This document shows, in pieces, positions 1 through 7,970 of a stretch of 64,000 nucleotides of DNA; the stretch's first letter is position 1, and each line of letters starts with the position of its first letter. Source of the stretch: JAWLHJ01 sp040904945 (GTDB lineage: Bacteria; Gemmatimonadota; Gemmatimonadetes; Longimicrobiales; Gaopeijiaceae); contig JBBDSM010000117.1 of assembly GCA_040904945.1 (NCBI GenBank), forward strand, positions 1 to 64,000, written 5' to 3'. The notes below the pieces were generated by a model. It did no database searches, was not told the DNA's origin, and saw only the letters and a list, made by a program, of their open reading frames with translations. Both the position numbers and the translations under genes were made by a program.

Positions 1-519
1 CTGGAGTGGGCGCTCACCGTCGGCATTCTGTTCTTCGCACTATACCGGCTCGGCCCGCAGCTCGGCGCGCTCGCCGGGGTCGGCCCGGACCTCGGGCGTG
101 CCCCGGACTTCACGGTGATCACGCTGGACGGTGACACGCTGCGGTCGGCCGAGCTCGAGGGCCGGGTCGTCGTCGTCAACTTCTGGGCGACGTGGTGCGG
201 CCCGTGCCGTCTCGAGATGCCCTCGCTCCAGTCGCTCTACGAAGACCGGGCAGACGACGGCGTCGTCGTGGTGGGTCTGTCCACCGACGTCGGCTCCGTC
301 GAGCCGATCCGCGCGTACGCCGAGGACCTCGATATCACGTTTCCCATCGCACGCGCCACGAACGACCATCGACAGGCCTTCGGCGGTATCCATGGGATTC
401 CGACGACGTTCCTCATCGACCGGAGTGGCGTCGTGAGGCACCGCGTCGTGGGCTACTTCACGCCCCCGGCGCTCCGACTGGCGGTCGGTCGGCTCGTGGA
501 CGAAGCCCCGCACCCTTGA
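1..519 (+). CDS. TlpA-family membrane-anchored thiol-disulfide oxidoreductase (5' end outside window)
   Basis: The reading frame is open from the first base, so the gene begins upstream; a GTG at 115 is in frame but would remove the membrane anchor. The visible N-terminus is a hydrophobic stretch (LTVGILFFALYRL), then a TlpA/ResA-type thioredoxin domain starting at APDF. The active site WCGPC follows NFWAT, and the cis-proline segment is GIPTTFLID. Proteins of this family sit outside the cytoplasmic membrane and reduce disulfides, for example in cytochrome c maturation. No partner gene is visible in the window. Family call is secure; the specific substrate is unknown. Confidence 0.85.
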   Translation: MEWALTVGILFFALYRLGPQLGALAGVGPDLGRAPDFTVITLDGDTLRSAELEGRVVVVNFWATWCGPCRLEMPSLQSLYEDRADDGVVVVGLSTDVGSVEPIRAYAEDLDITFPIARATNDHRQAFGGIHGIPTTFLIDRSGVVRHRVVGYFTPPALRLAVGRLVDEAPHP

Positions 520-571
520 GCCGCTCGCCGACCGCCGTACCTTCAGGGGCAGCCACCCGTACGCTTAGCCC

Positions 572-594
572 TCGAGCCGGCTCATCCGGCTCGA
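572..594. repeat. 9-bp perfect hairpin between TlpA-like gene and DUF3127 gene
   Basis: Bases 572-580 (TCGAGCCGG) pair perfectly with 586-594 (CCGGCTCGA) around the loop CTCAT. It lies 53 bases after the TlpA-like stop and 26 bases before the DUF3127 start. No T-run follows on the plus strand, so it may be a weak terminator, an mRNA-stabilising structure or part of the DUF3127 5' leader. Confidence 0.5.
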
Positions 595-620
595 ATCCCG
601 CAACGGAGTCACGAGTCGCC

Positions 621-1004
621 ATGGACCTCAGGATCACCGGAAAGATCACGCAGATTCTCGAAGAGCTGTCCGGCGAGGGCCGGAACGGCCCCTGGCGGAA
701 GCAGGAATTCATCCTCCAGACCGAGGGCGACTATCCCAAGGACGTATGCATCGTCCAGTGGGGCGACAACATCGACCAGTTCGCGGTCAAAGAAGGCGAG
801 CGCCTCACCGCGCACATCGACATCCAGAGCCGCGAGTTCAAGGGTAAGTGGTACACCGACGTGAAGGCCTGGCGCATCGAGCGCGAGGGTGACGCAGCCA
901 CGCGGCCGCAGGCTCAAGGCAAAGCGCAGCCTGCCGGCCCGTCGGCGAACTTCCCGGAAGAGCCGACCGACACGACGGACTACGACGACGATCTGCCGTT
1001 CTGA
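621..1004 (+). CDS. DUF3127 family protein (OB-fold-like, possible ssDNA-binding)
   Basis: A 127-residue protein starting MDLRITGKI. The core matches the DUF3127 family, common in Bacteroidota and relatives, whose short beta-rich domain (KQEFILQT, VCIVQWGDN, KWYTDVKAWRIE) resembles an OB fold. The C-terminal third is a disordered Gln/Pro/Ala linker ending in DYDDDLPF. That end is very like the acidic tip of single-stranded DNA-binding protein, which recruits repair and replication enzymes. The frame is open far upstream, but the ATG at 621 begins the conserved domain. It is followed by a strong terminator and faces purH. The role in DNA metabolism is inference. Confidence 0.8.
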   Translation: MDLRITGKITQILEELSGEGRNGPWRKQEFILQTEGDYPKDVCIVQWGDNIDQFAVKEGERLTAHIDIQSREFKGKWYTDVKAWRIEREGDAATRPQAQGKAQPAGPSANFPEEPTDTTDYDDDLPF

Positions 1005-1024
1005 ATAAGCCGTAGTGCGGTTAC

Positions 1025-1068
1025 AAAAAAAGGGGGGCGTCGCTCAACACGCGACGCCCCCCTTTTTT
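1025..1068. terminator. Bidirectional intrinsic terminator between DUF3127 gene and purH
   Basis: A 12-bp perfect GC-rich stem (1032-1043 with 1051-1062, loop TCAACAC) is extended by an A-run (1025-1031) facing a T-run (1063-1068). It gives a stem followed by U-tracts on both strands, placed exactly between two convergent genes. Confidence 0.93.
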
Positions 1069-1095
1069 GCGTCCTGTGACGTGCGCGGCCCGAGC

Positions 1096-2766
1096 TCAGT
1101 GCCGGAACAGCCTCCGGCCCGTGAGCACCATCGCGATGCCGTGCTCGTTAGCCGCGTCGATGACCTCCTGGTCACGCATCGAGCCGCCCGGCTGGATGAC
1201 CGCGCGTACGCCCGCTTCGGCGGCCGCGTCGACACCATCGCGGAACGGGAAGAAGGCGTCGGACGCGAGCACCGAGCCGGTGAGATCCAGCCCGGCGTCG
1301 GCCGCCTTCCGGACCGCGATCTTCGAGGAATCGACCCGGCTCATCTGACCGGCTCCGATCCCCAGCACGGCTCCATCCCTCGCCATGAGAATGGCGTTCG
1401 ACTTCACCCCGAAGATCGCCGCCCAGGCGAAGGCCAGGTCGTCGGCCTCCCGGTCGCTCGGCTCGCGCTCGGTGACGACGTCCCAGTCGTGGTCGGCCAG
1501 CCCGTAGAAAGGCGGCAACGGCGGCGTCTGGACGAGCAACCCTCCGTAGACCGAGCGGAGCGCCCGCGGCTCCGGCACGGCCCCGTGCACGGCCAGGAAC
1601 GCGACCTGTCCGAGCCCGTCGGGATCGCCTTCCCACGCCTCCGACACCCACTCCGGGACGCCAGCCTCCAACTCCGGGAAGGTCAGCAGCCGGATGTTCT
1701 TCTTCTCGGTCAGGCGCGCCATCGCACCACGATCGAACCCCGGCGCGACGATGCACTCGATGAAGAGCTCCGACATCAACTCGGCGGTCTCTGCGTCGAC
1801 CTCACGGTTCACGGCGATGACTGAGCCGAACGCGCTCGTCGGATCGGTCGCCAGCGCCTTCCGGTAGGCGTCGGCCAGATCGTCGGCGACGCCCAGCCCA
1901 CACGGCGTGGTGTGTTTGATGATGCAGACCGCGGCACGCGTCGAGAGCGCGAACGGAGCCAGGCTCAGCAACGCGCCGTCGAGGTCCAGGAAGTTGTTGT
2001 AGCTGAGTTCCTTCCCGTGATGCTGCTCGAGCGCGGACAACCCGGCCGGGGCGCCCGTGGGACGGTAGAACGCGGCTTCCTGGTCGGGGTTCTCGCCGTA
2101 ACGGAGCGTTTGAACGCGGGTGTACGACAGGTCGAGGCTGGTGGGCGTCGGATCGAAGTCGGACTCGTCGTCACGCTCCAGATAGTCCGCCACCGCCGCA
2201 TCGTAGGCGCTGATGTGCCGGAACACCTTCGCGGCGAGCCTGCGACCGAGACCAACGTCCCGGTTCTCATCGTCATCGCCGTCGTCCTCGGACGCGTCGA
2301 GCGCCTCGATCACCGCACCGTAATCCGTGGGGTCGACGACGACCAGGACGTCCCGGTGGCTCTTCGCGGCCGCGCGGATCATGGTCGGTCCCCCGATGTC
2401 TACCTTCTCCATCGCTTCCACGACGGACACGTCGCCCCGCGCCACGGTCTCGCGGAACGGATAGAGGTTCACGGCCACGAGATCGATGGGGCCGTATCCG
2501 TGCTCTTCCAGGGCTTCCAGATCGTCGGGCCGGTCGCGCCGGGCGAGGAGTCCGGCATGGATGGCCGGATGCAGCGTCTTCACGCGCCCGTCCATCATCT
2601 CGGGGTGTCCGGTCACGTCGGAGACGCTGGTCACGTCCAGCCCGGCGTCGCGCAGCGTACGCGCGGTTCCACCCGTCGAGAGCAGCTCCCAGCCGCGCTC
2701 GGCCAGGGCCTTCCCGAAGTCCACGATCCCGCTCTTGTCGGATACGCTGAGGAGCGCCCGCTTCAT
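1096..2766 (-). CDS. purH: Bifunctional AICAR formyltransferase / IMP cyclohydrolase
   Basis: A 556-residue full-length PurH, which catalyses the last two steps of IMP synthesis in the cytoplasm. The N-terminal MGS-like cyclohydrolase domain opens with RALLSVSDKSGIVDF, and the transformylase domain carries YGENPDQEAAFY, KHTTPCG and the C-terminal GGSMRDQEVID. A small insert (DASEDDGDDDENRD) occurs in the linker after about residue 163. The gene is the last of a long minus-strand run and is preceded by purN with a 27-base gap, so consecutive pathway enzymes are probably co-transcribed. The bidirectional hairpin at 1025-1068 ends its transcript. Confidence 0.97.
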   Translation of the reverse strand: MKRALLSVSDKSGIVDFGKALAERGWELLSTGGTARTLRDAGLDVTSVSDVTGHPEMMDGRVKTLHPAIHAGLLARRDRPDDLEALEEHGYGPIDLVAVNLYPFRETVARGDVSVVEAMEKVDIGGPTMIRAAAKSHRDVLVVVDPTDYGAVIEALDASEDDGDDDENRDVGLGRRLAAKVFRHISAYDAAVADYLERDDESDFDPTPTSLDLSYTRVQTLRYGENPDQEAAFYRPTGAPAGLSALEQHHGKELSYNNFLDLDGALLSLAPFALSTRAAVCIIKHTTPCGLGVADDLADAYRKALATDPTSAFGSVIAVNREVDAETAELMSELFIECIVAPGFDRGAMARLTEKKNIRLLTFPELEAGVPEWVSEAWEGDPDGLGQVAFLAVHGAVPEPRALRSVYGGLLVQTPPLPPFYGLADHDWDVVTEREPSDREADDLAFAWAAIFGVKSNAILMARDGAVLGIGAGQMSRVDSSKIAVRKAADAGLDLTGSVLASDAFFPFRDGVDAAAEAGVRAVIQPGGSMRDQEVIDAANEHGIAMVLTGRRLFRH

Positions 2767-2793
2767 AGCTGTCTCTCTATTTGTCGTTGAATT

Positions 2794-3456
2794 CTAAGAG
2801 TCGGATGCCGCGGCGCGGTCCGGACGGAATGCATCGCCCGCCAGGTCGACCGGCTCGACGTCCCTGCCCTCGCGCCACAGCAACACGAGGTGATCCACCA
2901 CCCGGGGGTAGAGCCAGTGTTCCACCTCGAGCACACGAGCCGCCACCGCCTCGGCGGTATCACCCCACCTCACCGGCACGGGCCACTGCGCGAGGATCCG
3001 ACCACGGTCGTATACCTCGTCGGCCAGATGGACGGTCGGCCCCGTGACGCGGACGCCGGCGTCGAGCACGGCGCGGTGGACGTTCATGCCGTACATCCCC
3101 TTCCCCCCGAACGACGGGAGGAGCGCCGGATGGATGTTCACGACCCGGCCCCGGTACCGCATAACCACCCCGGCGGGCACGAGCTTCAGGTAACCCGCGA
3201 GGAGCACGAAGTCGATCTCGTGCTCATCGAGGACCGCCAGCATGCGCGCTTCCACCGGATCGCCGTCCGGCTCGTGGACCACGACGGTGCTGGGCACGCC
3301 CGCTCGTTCCGCACGGGCGAGTGCACCCGCGTCGGGGCGATTCGACAGCACCAGCCCCACCTGCCACGCCGCATCGACCGTCGCGTGGTCCAGAAGTGCC
3401 TGGAGGTTCGTGCCCCCGCCCGATGCGAAGACCGCGGCGCGAAGCGGCCGGGTCAC
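2794..3456 (-). CDS. purN: Phosphoribosylglycinamide formyltransferase
   Basis: A 220-residue 10-formyl-THF-dependent GAR transformylase (third step of purine synthesis). The phosphate loop is SGGGTNLQAL; the catalytic Asn and His lie in NIHPALLPSFGG and the catalytic Asp in TVHLADEVYDRG. GTG start at 3456 overlaps the TGA of the upstream metallo-hydrolase (GTGA), indicating translational coupling. purH follows directly. Confidence 0.96.
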   Translation of the reverse strand: MTRPLRAAVFASGGGTNLQALLDHATVDAAWQVGLVLSNRPDAGALARAERAGVPSTVVVHEPDGDPVEARMLAVLDEHEIDFVLLAGYLKLVPAGVVMRYRGRVVNIHPALLPSFGGKGMYGMNVHRAVLDAGVRVTGPTVHLADEVYDRGRILAQWPVPVRWGDTAEAVAARVLEVEHWLYPRVVDHLVLLWREGRDVEPVDLAGDAFRPDRAAASDS

Positions 3457-4121
3457 GCCAGCTCGCCCCCGTAGTGCGGGATCAGGAACGGATTTCCGGT
3501 GCGCTCGGCGCCGACGGTCGTGGGCGGCCCGTGGCCAGGGTAAAGCACGGTCTCGTCAGGGAGCGACAGGACCTCATCACGAATCGACTTCATGAGCGTC
3601 TTGAAGTCACCACCCGGAAGGTCGGTGCGACCGATCGAACCCTGGAAGACCACGTCGCCCACGAGGGCCAGGTCGTGTTCGGCGGCCACGAGGATCACGT
3701 GGCCGGGAGCGTGTCCCGGAGTGAAGCGGATGTCGAACCCGGTGTTCCCGAACTCGAAGCGCTCGCCGGGCGTAAGCTCGCCAGTCGGCTCGGGCTGTGG
3801 CTCGGCCTCGAGCCCGAACCACGCGGCTTGCTCCGGAAGCGAACGGTAGAGGTCGCCGTCCGCTGGATGGAGGAGGATCGGCACATCCGGCGCGAACGCT
3901 CGTACGGTGTGCACGCCCTCGACGTGGTCGAGGTGGGCATGCGTCAGGAGGATGGCGTCGAGGGACCCGCCTCCGCGCTCGAGGTCGGCGACCATGATCT
4001 CCGCGCCCGCTCCCGGGTCAACGGCGACCGCTACGCCCGTCTCCTCACACTCGGCCAGGTAGGCGTTTTCGCCGAAGCGGCCGCCGGTGTACGTCCGAAT
4101 GCGCACGGCGCTACCGGACAC
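3453..4121 (-). CDS. Metallo-beta-lactamase-fold hydrolase, glyoxalase II-like
   Basis: A 222-residue MBL-fold enzyme with the dinuclear metal motif THAHLDH, followed by the histidine of TPGHAPGH, the bridging aspartate of LVGDVVFQGSIGR and a final histidine in LYPGHGPPT. Spacing and the GRTDLPGGD segment resemble the short YcbL/GloB-like thioester hydrolases (hydroxyacylglutathione hydrolase type) rather than lactamases or RNases. GTG start at 4121, 12 bases after the Fe-S carrier gene; its stop overlaps the purN start. Physiological substrate is not determinable from sequence. Confidence 0.85.
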   Translation of the reverse strand: MSGSAVRIRTYTGGRFGENAYLAECEETGVAVAVDPGAGAEIMVADLERGGGSLDAILLTHAHLDHVEGVHTVRAFAPDVPILLHPADGDLYRSLPEQAAWFGLEAEPQPEPTGELTPGERFEFGNTGFDIRFTPGHAPGHVILVAAEHDLALVGDVVFQGSIGRTDLPGGDFKTLMKSIRDEVLSLPDETVLYPGHGPPTTVGAERTGNPFLIPHYGGELA

Positions 4122-4133
4122 CCGGGCGGAGGG

Positions 4134-4460
4134 TCAAACCGTGAAGGAGCTACCGCACCCGCAACCGCCGGAGGCGCTCGGATTGCGGAACGAAAAGCCC
4201 TGACCCATGAAGCTCGTCACGTAGTCGATCTCCACACCCTCGAGATACTGGGCGCTGAACGGATCGACGAAGACGCGAATGCCCTCGACGTCCAGGATCT
4301 CGTCGTCGTCCTCCGGCCCGTCTTCGATGTTCAGGCCGTACTGGAAGCCCGAGCATCCCCCGGGCAGGACCGCAACGCGGAGCCCCGTGTCACCCTCGAC
4401 ACCGTGCTCGTGGATGAACTCGTGCACCTTCTGGGTCGCGGTCTTCGTCAGTGTGACCAT
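4134..4460 (-). CDS. erpA: A-type iron-sulfur cluster carrier (ErpA/IscA family)
   Basis: A 108-residue HesB/IscA family protein that carries or inserts Fe-S clusters. The three conserved cysteines are visible: one in LPGGCSGFQYGL and two in the C-terminal GCGCGSSF. The start is placed at the ATG at 4460 (MVTLTKTA), because the frame extends 34 residues further upstream into a non-conserved Arg/Pro-rich stretch. ErpA fits better than IscA as no isc or suf genes are adjacent, but the subfamily cannot be settled by eye. It lies between gmhB and the MBL hydrolase on the same strand. Confidence 0.88.
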   Translation of the reverse strand: MVTLTKTATQKVHEFIHEHGVEGDTGLRVAVLPGGCSGFQYGLNIEDGPEDDDEILDVEGIRVFVDPFSAQYLEGVEIDYVTSFMGQGFSFRNPSASGGCGCGSSFTV

Positions 4461-4537
4461 TGTATCGAATGCTCTCCCGGCCTTCTGGAGGGGTCTTTGA
4501 TTTGCGGGCCGTCGTGTCGACCCTCGCCACCTGTTAC

Positions 4538-4556
4538 CCCGTTGGTTGATAACGGG
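4538..4556. repeat. Small hairpin in gmhB-erpA intergenic gap
   Basis: CCCGTT (4538-4543) pairs with AACGGG (4551-4556) around a 7-base loop in the 138-base gap between gmhB and the Fe-S carrier. No T-run follows on the minus strand, so it is at best a weak terminator or processing structure. I see nothing else in this gap. Confidence 0.3.
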
Positions 4557-4598
4557 TTTCACCTGGCTGTCGAAAGCTATCCGAGGGCTCTGACAGGG

Positions 4599-5162
4599 TC
4601 AACGGCCGGCACGGCCTTCGAGGATACGGCGCACCGCGGCATGAAGGTCGTCCACGACCTCGATGCCCGGATCGACGTCCGCCTCGTGCTCGCGGCCATA
4701 TCCGGTACGCACCAGGAAGCCCGAGCCTCCGAGCGTCCGCGCCGGCTCGACATCGCTCGCCTTGTCGCCGACGTAGAACGACCGCTCCAGGTCGAGCCCG
4801 TGCTCGGCAGCGGCGCTCCGGTGCATCCCGGTATCCGGCTTCCGGCAGTCGCACGGCCCGGTCACATCCGGATGGTGCGGGCAGTGGCGGGTCGCCTCGG
4901 GAGGGACACCCGCGTCTTCGAGGATCTCCTGCAGGCGGGCCGCGACCGCCAGGTAGTCGTCCTCCGAGTAGAGGCCGCGGGCGATCCCCGACTGGTTCGT
5001 CACGATGACGTACGGGAGGCCCGCGTCCCGGAGCTTGGCGAGCGCCTCCACGGTGCCGGGCACCAGCTCCACCCCCTTCGGATCGGCCAGGTAACTCCGC
5101 TCGCGGATGATCGTGCCGTCCCGGTCGAGGAAGACCGCCGGGCGAGCGGCCGCGGCGCTCAC
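4599..5162 (-). CDS. gmhB: D-glycero-D-manno-heptose 1,7-bisphosphate 7-phosphatase (HAD-IIIA)
   Basis: A 187-residue HAD-superfamily phosphatase that removes the 7-phosphate of heptose bisphosphate on the way to ADP-heptose for lipopolysaccharide core. The catalytic motif is VFLDRDGTI (nucleophile and acid/base Asp), motif 2 is IVTNQSGI and the C-terminal Asp motif is VGDKASDVEPA. The family's zinc loop is present as CPHHPDVTGPCDC. GTG start at 5162 overlaps the selA stop (GTGA). Its presence implies an LPS-type envelope. Histidinol-phosphatase activity of the same subfamily is a less likely alternative. Confidence 0.88.
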   Translation of the reverse strand: MSAAAARPAVFLDRDGTIIRERSYLADPKGVELVPGTVEALAKLRDAGLPYVIVTNQSGIARGLYSEDDYLAVAARLQEILEDAGVPPEATRHCPHHPDVTGPCDCRKPDTGMHRSAAAEHGLDLERSFYVGDKASDVEPARTLGGSGFLVRTGYGREHEADVDPGIEVVDDLHAAVRRILEGRAGR

Positions 5163-6556
5163 GCCGACTCCGTCCGCTCCGGGATCTCCAGGAGCCGCCG
5201 GGCCATCGCCTCTTCCTCACCGGGCAGAACCGTGCGCATGTCGAGGACGAGTCTGTCGTCCACGATCCGTCCCACGATGGCCGGACGCCCGGTCCGAAGC
5301 GCCGCCGCCGCCTCGTCCGCCCGGCGATCCCACCCCGGCGCGACGGCCCACGACGGCAGTTCCACGCCCGGATAGGTGCCACCTCCAACGGCGCCCGCGA
5401 CTTCGACCGCTTCGCACGGCAGCCCCTCGGCCACGAGTCGAGCGGCGAGCTCCCGTGCTCGATCGGCGAGCACTGCGGGCGGCGTGGCGAGCATGCGCAG
5501 CGTGGGAATCTCCTCGAGCGCGCGGCCGGGATTCCGGTAGAGCCGCAGCGTGGCCTCGAGGCCGGCGAGGGTGGTCTTGTCCACCCGGAGCGCACGGCAC
5601 ATCGGGTTCTTTCGCATCCGCTCGACGACGTCCTGGCGACCCACGACCAGGCCGGCCTGGGGCCCACCGAGAAGCTTGTCACCGGAGAAGACCACGACGT
5701 CGGCCCCGGCCGCGACGGCGTCTACCGGACGCGGCTCGGGTGGCAGACCCAGCCGAGCCGGGTCGGCGAGCAGCCCGGAGCCGAGGTCGTACACCAGTGG
5801 GATCATCCGTGCGTGGGCCACCGGCGCCAAGGCACCGATGCCCACCTCCTCGGTGAAGCCGCTCATCCGAAAATTCGATCGATGCACCTTGAGTACGGCG
5901 GTGACGTCCTCGTCCCCGAGGGCCTCCCGGTAGTCGTCGGCCCGGGTGCGGTTCGTGCTCCCCACCTCGACCAGTCGCGCGCCCGATCGCTCGAGGATCT
6001 CCGGAATGCGAAATCCGCCGCCGATCTCGACCAATTCGCCGCGTGAGACGGCGACGCCCGAGCCGCGGGCGAGGGTGTTCAGCGCCAACATGAGGGCCGC
6101 CGCCGCGTTATTGACCACGAGCGCGTCCTCGGCGCCCGTGAGCTCCGTGAGCAGCCCCACGCAGTGCACGTAACGGGACCCACGCGCGCCCTCCTCCAGA
6201 TCGTACTCGAGATTGGCATACCCTCGGCCGACGTCCAGCATCGCCTCGATGGCCGCGCGGGGGAGCGGCGCCCGCCCGAGGTTGGTGTGGAGCACGACCC
6301 CCGTGGCGTTGATGACCGGAACCAGGGATGGCGCGTCGGCCTTCTCCAGCCGCTCACGTACGCCGCCCGCGTACAGCGTCGCGCCCCGAACGTCGTCCGG
6401 GACGTCGCCTCGCGCGATCGCCTCGCGAACGTCGCCGATGACCTCGCGGGCGGCCCGGACCACCCGGTCGTGACCATACTGCTCGACGAGCGCGATGAAG
6501 GCGGCCTCGAGGAGCAGCTTGTCCACGGACGGGATGGCGCTGCGGGGATCGCTCAT
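5159..6556 (-). CDS. selA: L-seryl-tRNA(Sec) selenium transferase
   Basis: A 465-residue PLP enzyme that converts Ser-tRNA(Sec) to Sec-tRNA(Sec) with selenophosphate. The PLP lysine lies in FSGDKLLGGPQAG; other family signatures are VVLHTNLGRAPL, NNAAAALML and YDLGSGLL. The start is placed at ATG 6556 (MSDPRSAIPSVD), which overlaps the stop of the upstream lipoprotein gene (ATGA); the open frame upstream is not conserved. SelB, SelD and tRNA(Sec) are not in this window, so a working selenocysteine pathway is implied but not shown. Confidence 0.95.
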   Translation of the reverse strand: MSDPRSAIPSVDKLLLEAAFIALVEQYGHDRVVRAAREVIGDVREAIARGDVPDDVRGATLYAGGVRERLEKADAPSLVPVINATGVVLHTNLGRAPLPRAAIEAMLDVGRGYANLEYDLEEGARGSRYVHCVGLLTELTGAEDALVVNNAAAALMLALNTLARGSGVAVSRGELVEIGGGFRIPEILERSGARLVEVGSTNRTRADDYREALGDEDVTAVLKVHRSNFRMSGFTEEVGIGALAPVAHARMIPLVYDLGSGLLADPARLGLPPEPRPVDAVAAGADVVVFSGDKLLGGPQAGLVVGRQDVVERMRKNPMCRALRVDKTTLAGLEATLRLYRNPGRALEEIPTLRMLATPPAVLADRARELAARLVAEGLPCEAVEVAGAVGGGTYPGVELPSWAVAPGWDRRADEAAAALRTGRPAIVGRIVDDRLVLDMRTVLPGEEEAMARRLLEIPERTESA

Positions 6557-7965
6557 CGTGCTCCGCCCGGCGGGTCGGCGACGGCCCCGGCCCCGTCGAG
6601 CCACTCCGCAGGAACTTCGCCTCCCCCGCCCTCGCGGCCCTCGAGGTTGACCACGCCGTCGACCGACACCGTGTACGCGTCACCCGGGTCCAGCGGCTCC
6701 TCGAGCACGATCACGATTCGGCGCCCCGGCAGGACGCGGCCACGCGTAAGCGCCTGGTCGAGCCCCTGGATGCCGCCACCCGGAAGAGGCGCCGGACCAC
6801 GACGGCGGTTGGCCCCGGGAACGCGCGGATCGGCGCCCGGCAACGCGAGCGAGTCGGCGGCCTGGAGCGAATCGGACCGCGCGAGCGTGTCGGCGACCGG
6901 CAGCGGATCGATCGCCGGGAGCGAGTCGGCGCCGGCCAGGGTGTCGACGCCGGCGAGGGTGTCCCCGGCGCCAGGGGTGACGACCTCGGGCGGCGGTGCC
7001 TCTGCGCGCGCGATCGAGTCCACGCGGGCGAGCGAGTCGGTGACGCTCTCGACATGCTGGATCCATTCGGCGGCGTGGAACAAGCGCCGTACGGCCGGGC
7101 TCTCCCCGCTCTCGCCGACGACCGACACCGACAGGTCATCGAGAGCGCTGCCGGGATCCACGTAGTCGTCGAAGCGGAGCGCGAGCGTGATGGAATCCAT
7201 CACCTCGGCGCCGAGCAGCACGGCCGCGGTCGTGTCCGGCGCGACGACGGGAACGTCGACGAAGAGGGTATCGCCCGGCGCTACGTCGAGCGCGAAGCTC
7301 CCCCGGGTCTCGCTCGGGCCGGGCTCTCCGTCACGGTCCTGATCGTCGAACGCGGTGACGTCGTAGGACCCCGATGGCAGGTATCGGAAGGCGTAGATGC
7401 CGCCCTCGGACGATGACGCCAGGTACACGAGCGAATCCTCGGATACCGCGTTCAGGCTGTATCCTCCCACCCCTCGGCCCGTGACCCGGTCCCATACTTC
7501 CCCAGCTACGGCCGTCTCGTCGGGCTCACCGCCGGTGCTGAACACCAGCTCGAACGGGTCCTGGAGCACATTTCCGAACATGTCCCGCACGACCGGAAGG
7601 AGGGTGACCCGGTAGACGATGCCGGGCAGGAAGCCGCCCCCGACCTCCACCGACAGGCTGCGGCGGCCGTGTCCGACTCGTACCTCGCCCGTTCGCGGCG
7701 AGACCGTCACCGCCTCGTCGAGTGGGCCCGCGCCCCCTTGCTCACTGATCCGCTCGTCGAACTCGAAGCGCACAGGCCCCGTGAAGTCGGGAACTTCGGC
7801 CAGCGGGTCGGGCGTCGTGCGGATCACCACCGGCGGACGGGCATCGGGCGGGCCACCCGGCGGCGCGCTCTGGCGGGCGCAGGCGGCGAGCAGCAGCCCG
7901 CAAGCCAACGCCGCCGGCAGCACCACCCGACCGGCACCCCGCACTCCCGTCCATCCGTCGGGCAT
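6553..7965 (-). CDS. Lipoprotein with N-terminal Ig-like (SbsA/Big_5-type) domain
   Basis: A 470-residue predicted lipoprotein with the lipobox LLLAAC near residue 25. A Big_5-like domain follows (VVIRTTPDPLAEVPDFTGPVRF ... FELVFSTGG spans roughly residues 45-150), then a carboxypeptidase-regulatory-like segment (VAGEVWDRVTGRGVGGY) with an acidic FDDQDRDGEPGP stretch. Residues around 310-400 are a low-complexity linker built on Asp-(Ser/Thr)-Leu units. This layout resembles Ig-like lipoproteins of Bacteroidota and Gemmatimonadota with no known biochemical role. It lies 5 bases after valS and overlaps selA by 4 bases. Confidence 0.75.
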   Translation of the reverse strand: MPDGWTGVRGAGRVVLPAALACGLLLAACARQSAPPGGPPDARPPVVIRTTPDPLAEVPDFTGPVRFEFDERISEQGGAGPLDEAVTVSPRTGEVRVGHGRRSLSVEVGGGFLPGIVYRVTLLPVVRDMFGNVLQDPFELVFSTGGEPDETAVAGEVWDRVTGRGVGGYSLNAVSEDSLVYLASSSEGGIYAFRYLPSGSYDVTAFDDQDRDGEPGPSETRGSFALDVAPGDTLFVDVPVVAPDTTAAVLLGAEVMDSITLALRFDDYVDPGSALDDLSVSVVGESGESPAVRRLFHAAEWIQHVESVTDSLARVDSIARAEAPPPEVVTPGAGDTLAGVDTLAGADSLPAIDPLPVADTLARSDSLQAADSLALPGADPRVPGANRRRGPAPLPGGGIQGLDQALTRGRVLPGRRIVIVLEEPLDPGDAYTVSVDGVVNLEGREGGGGEVPAEWLDGAGAVADPPGGAR

Positions 7966-7970
7966 CGTGG

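Noticed and set aside
540..610. Possible tRNA, from a GGCTCGAATCC T-loop-like sequence at about 588-598
   Set aside because: The flanking bases form a simple 9-bp hairpin (572-594) and no acceptor, D or anticodon stem can be built.
3321..5375. 684-codon open frame antisense to the purN-gmhB block
   Set aside because: It spans several well-identified minus-strand genes and shows no protein family.
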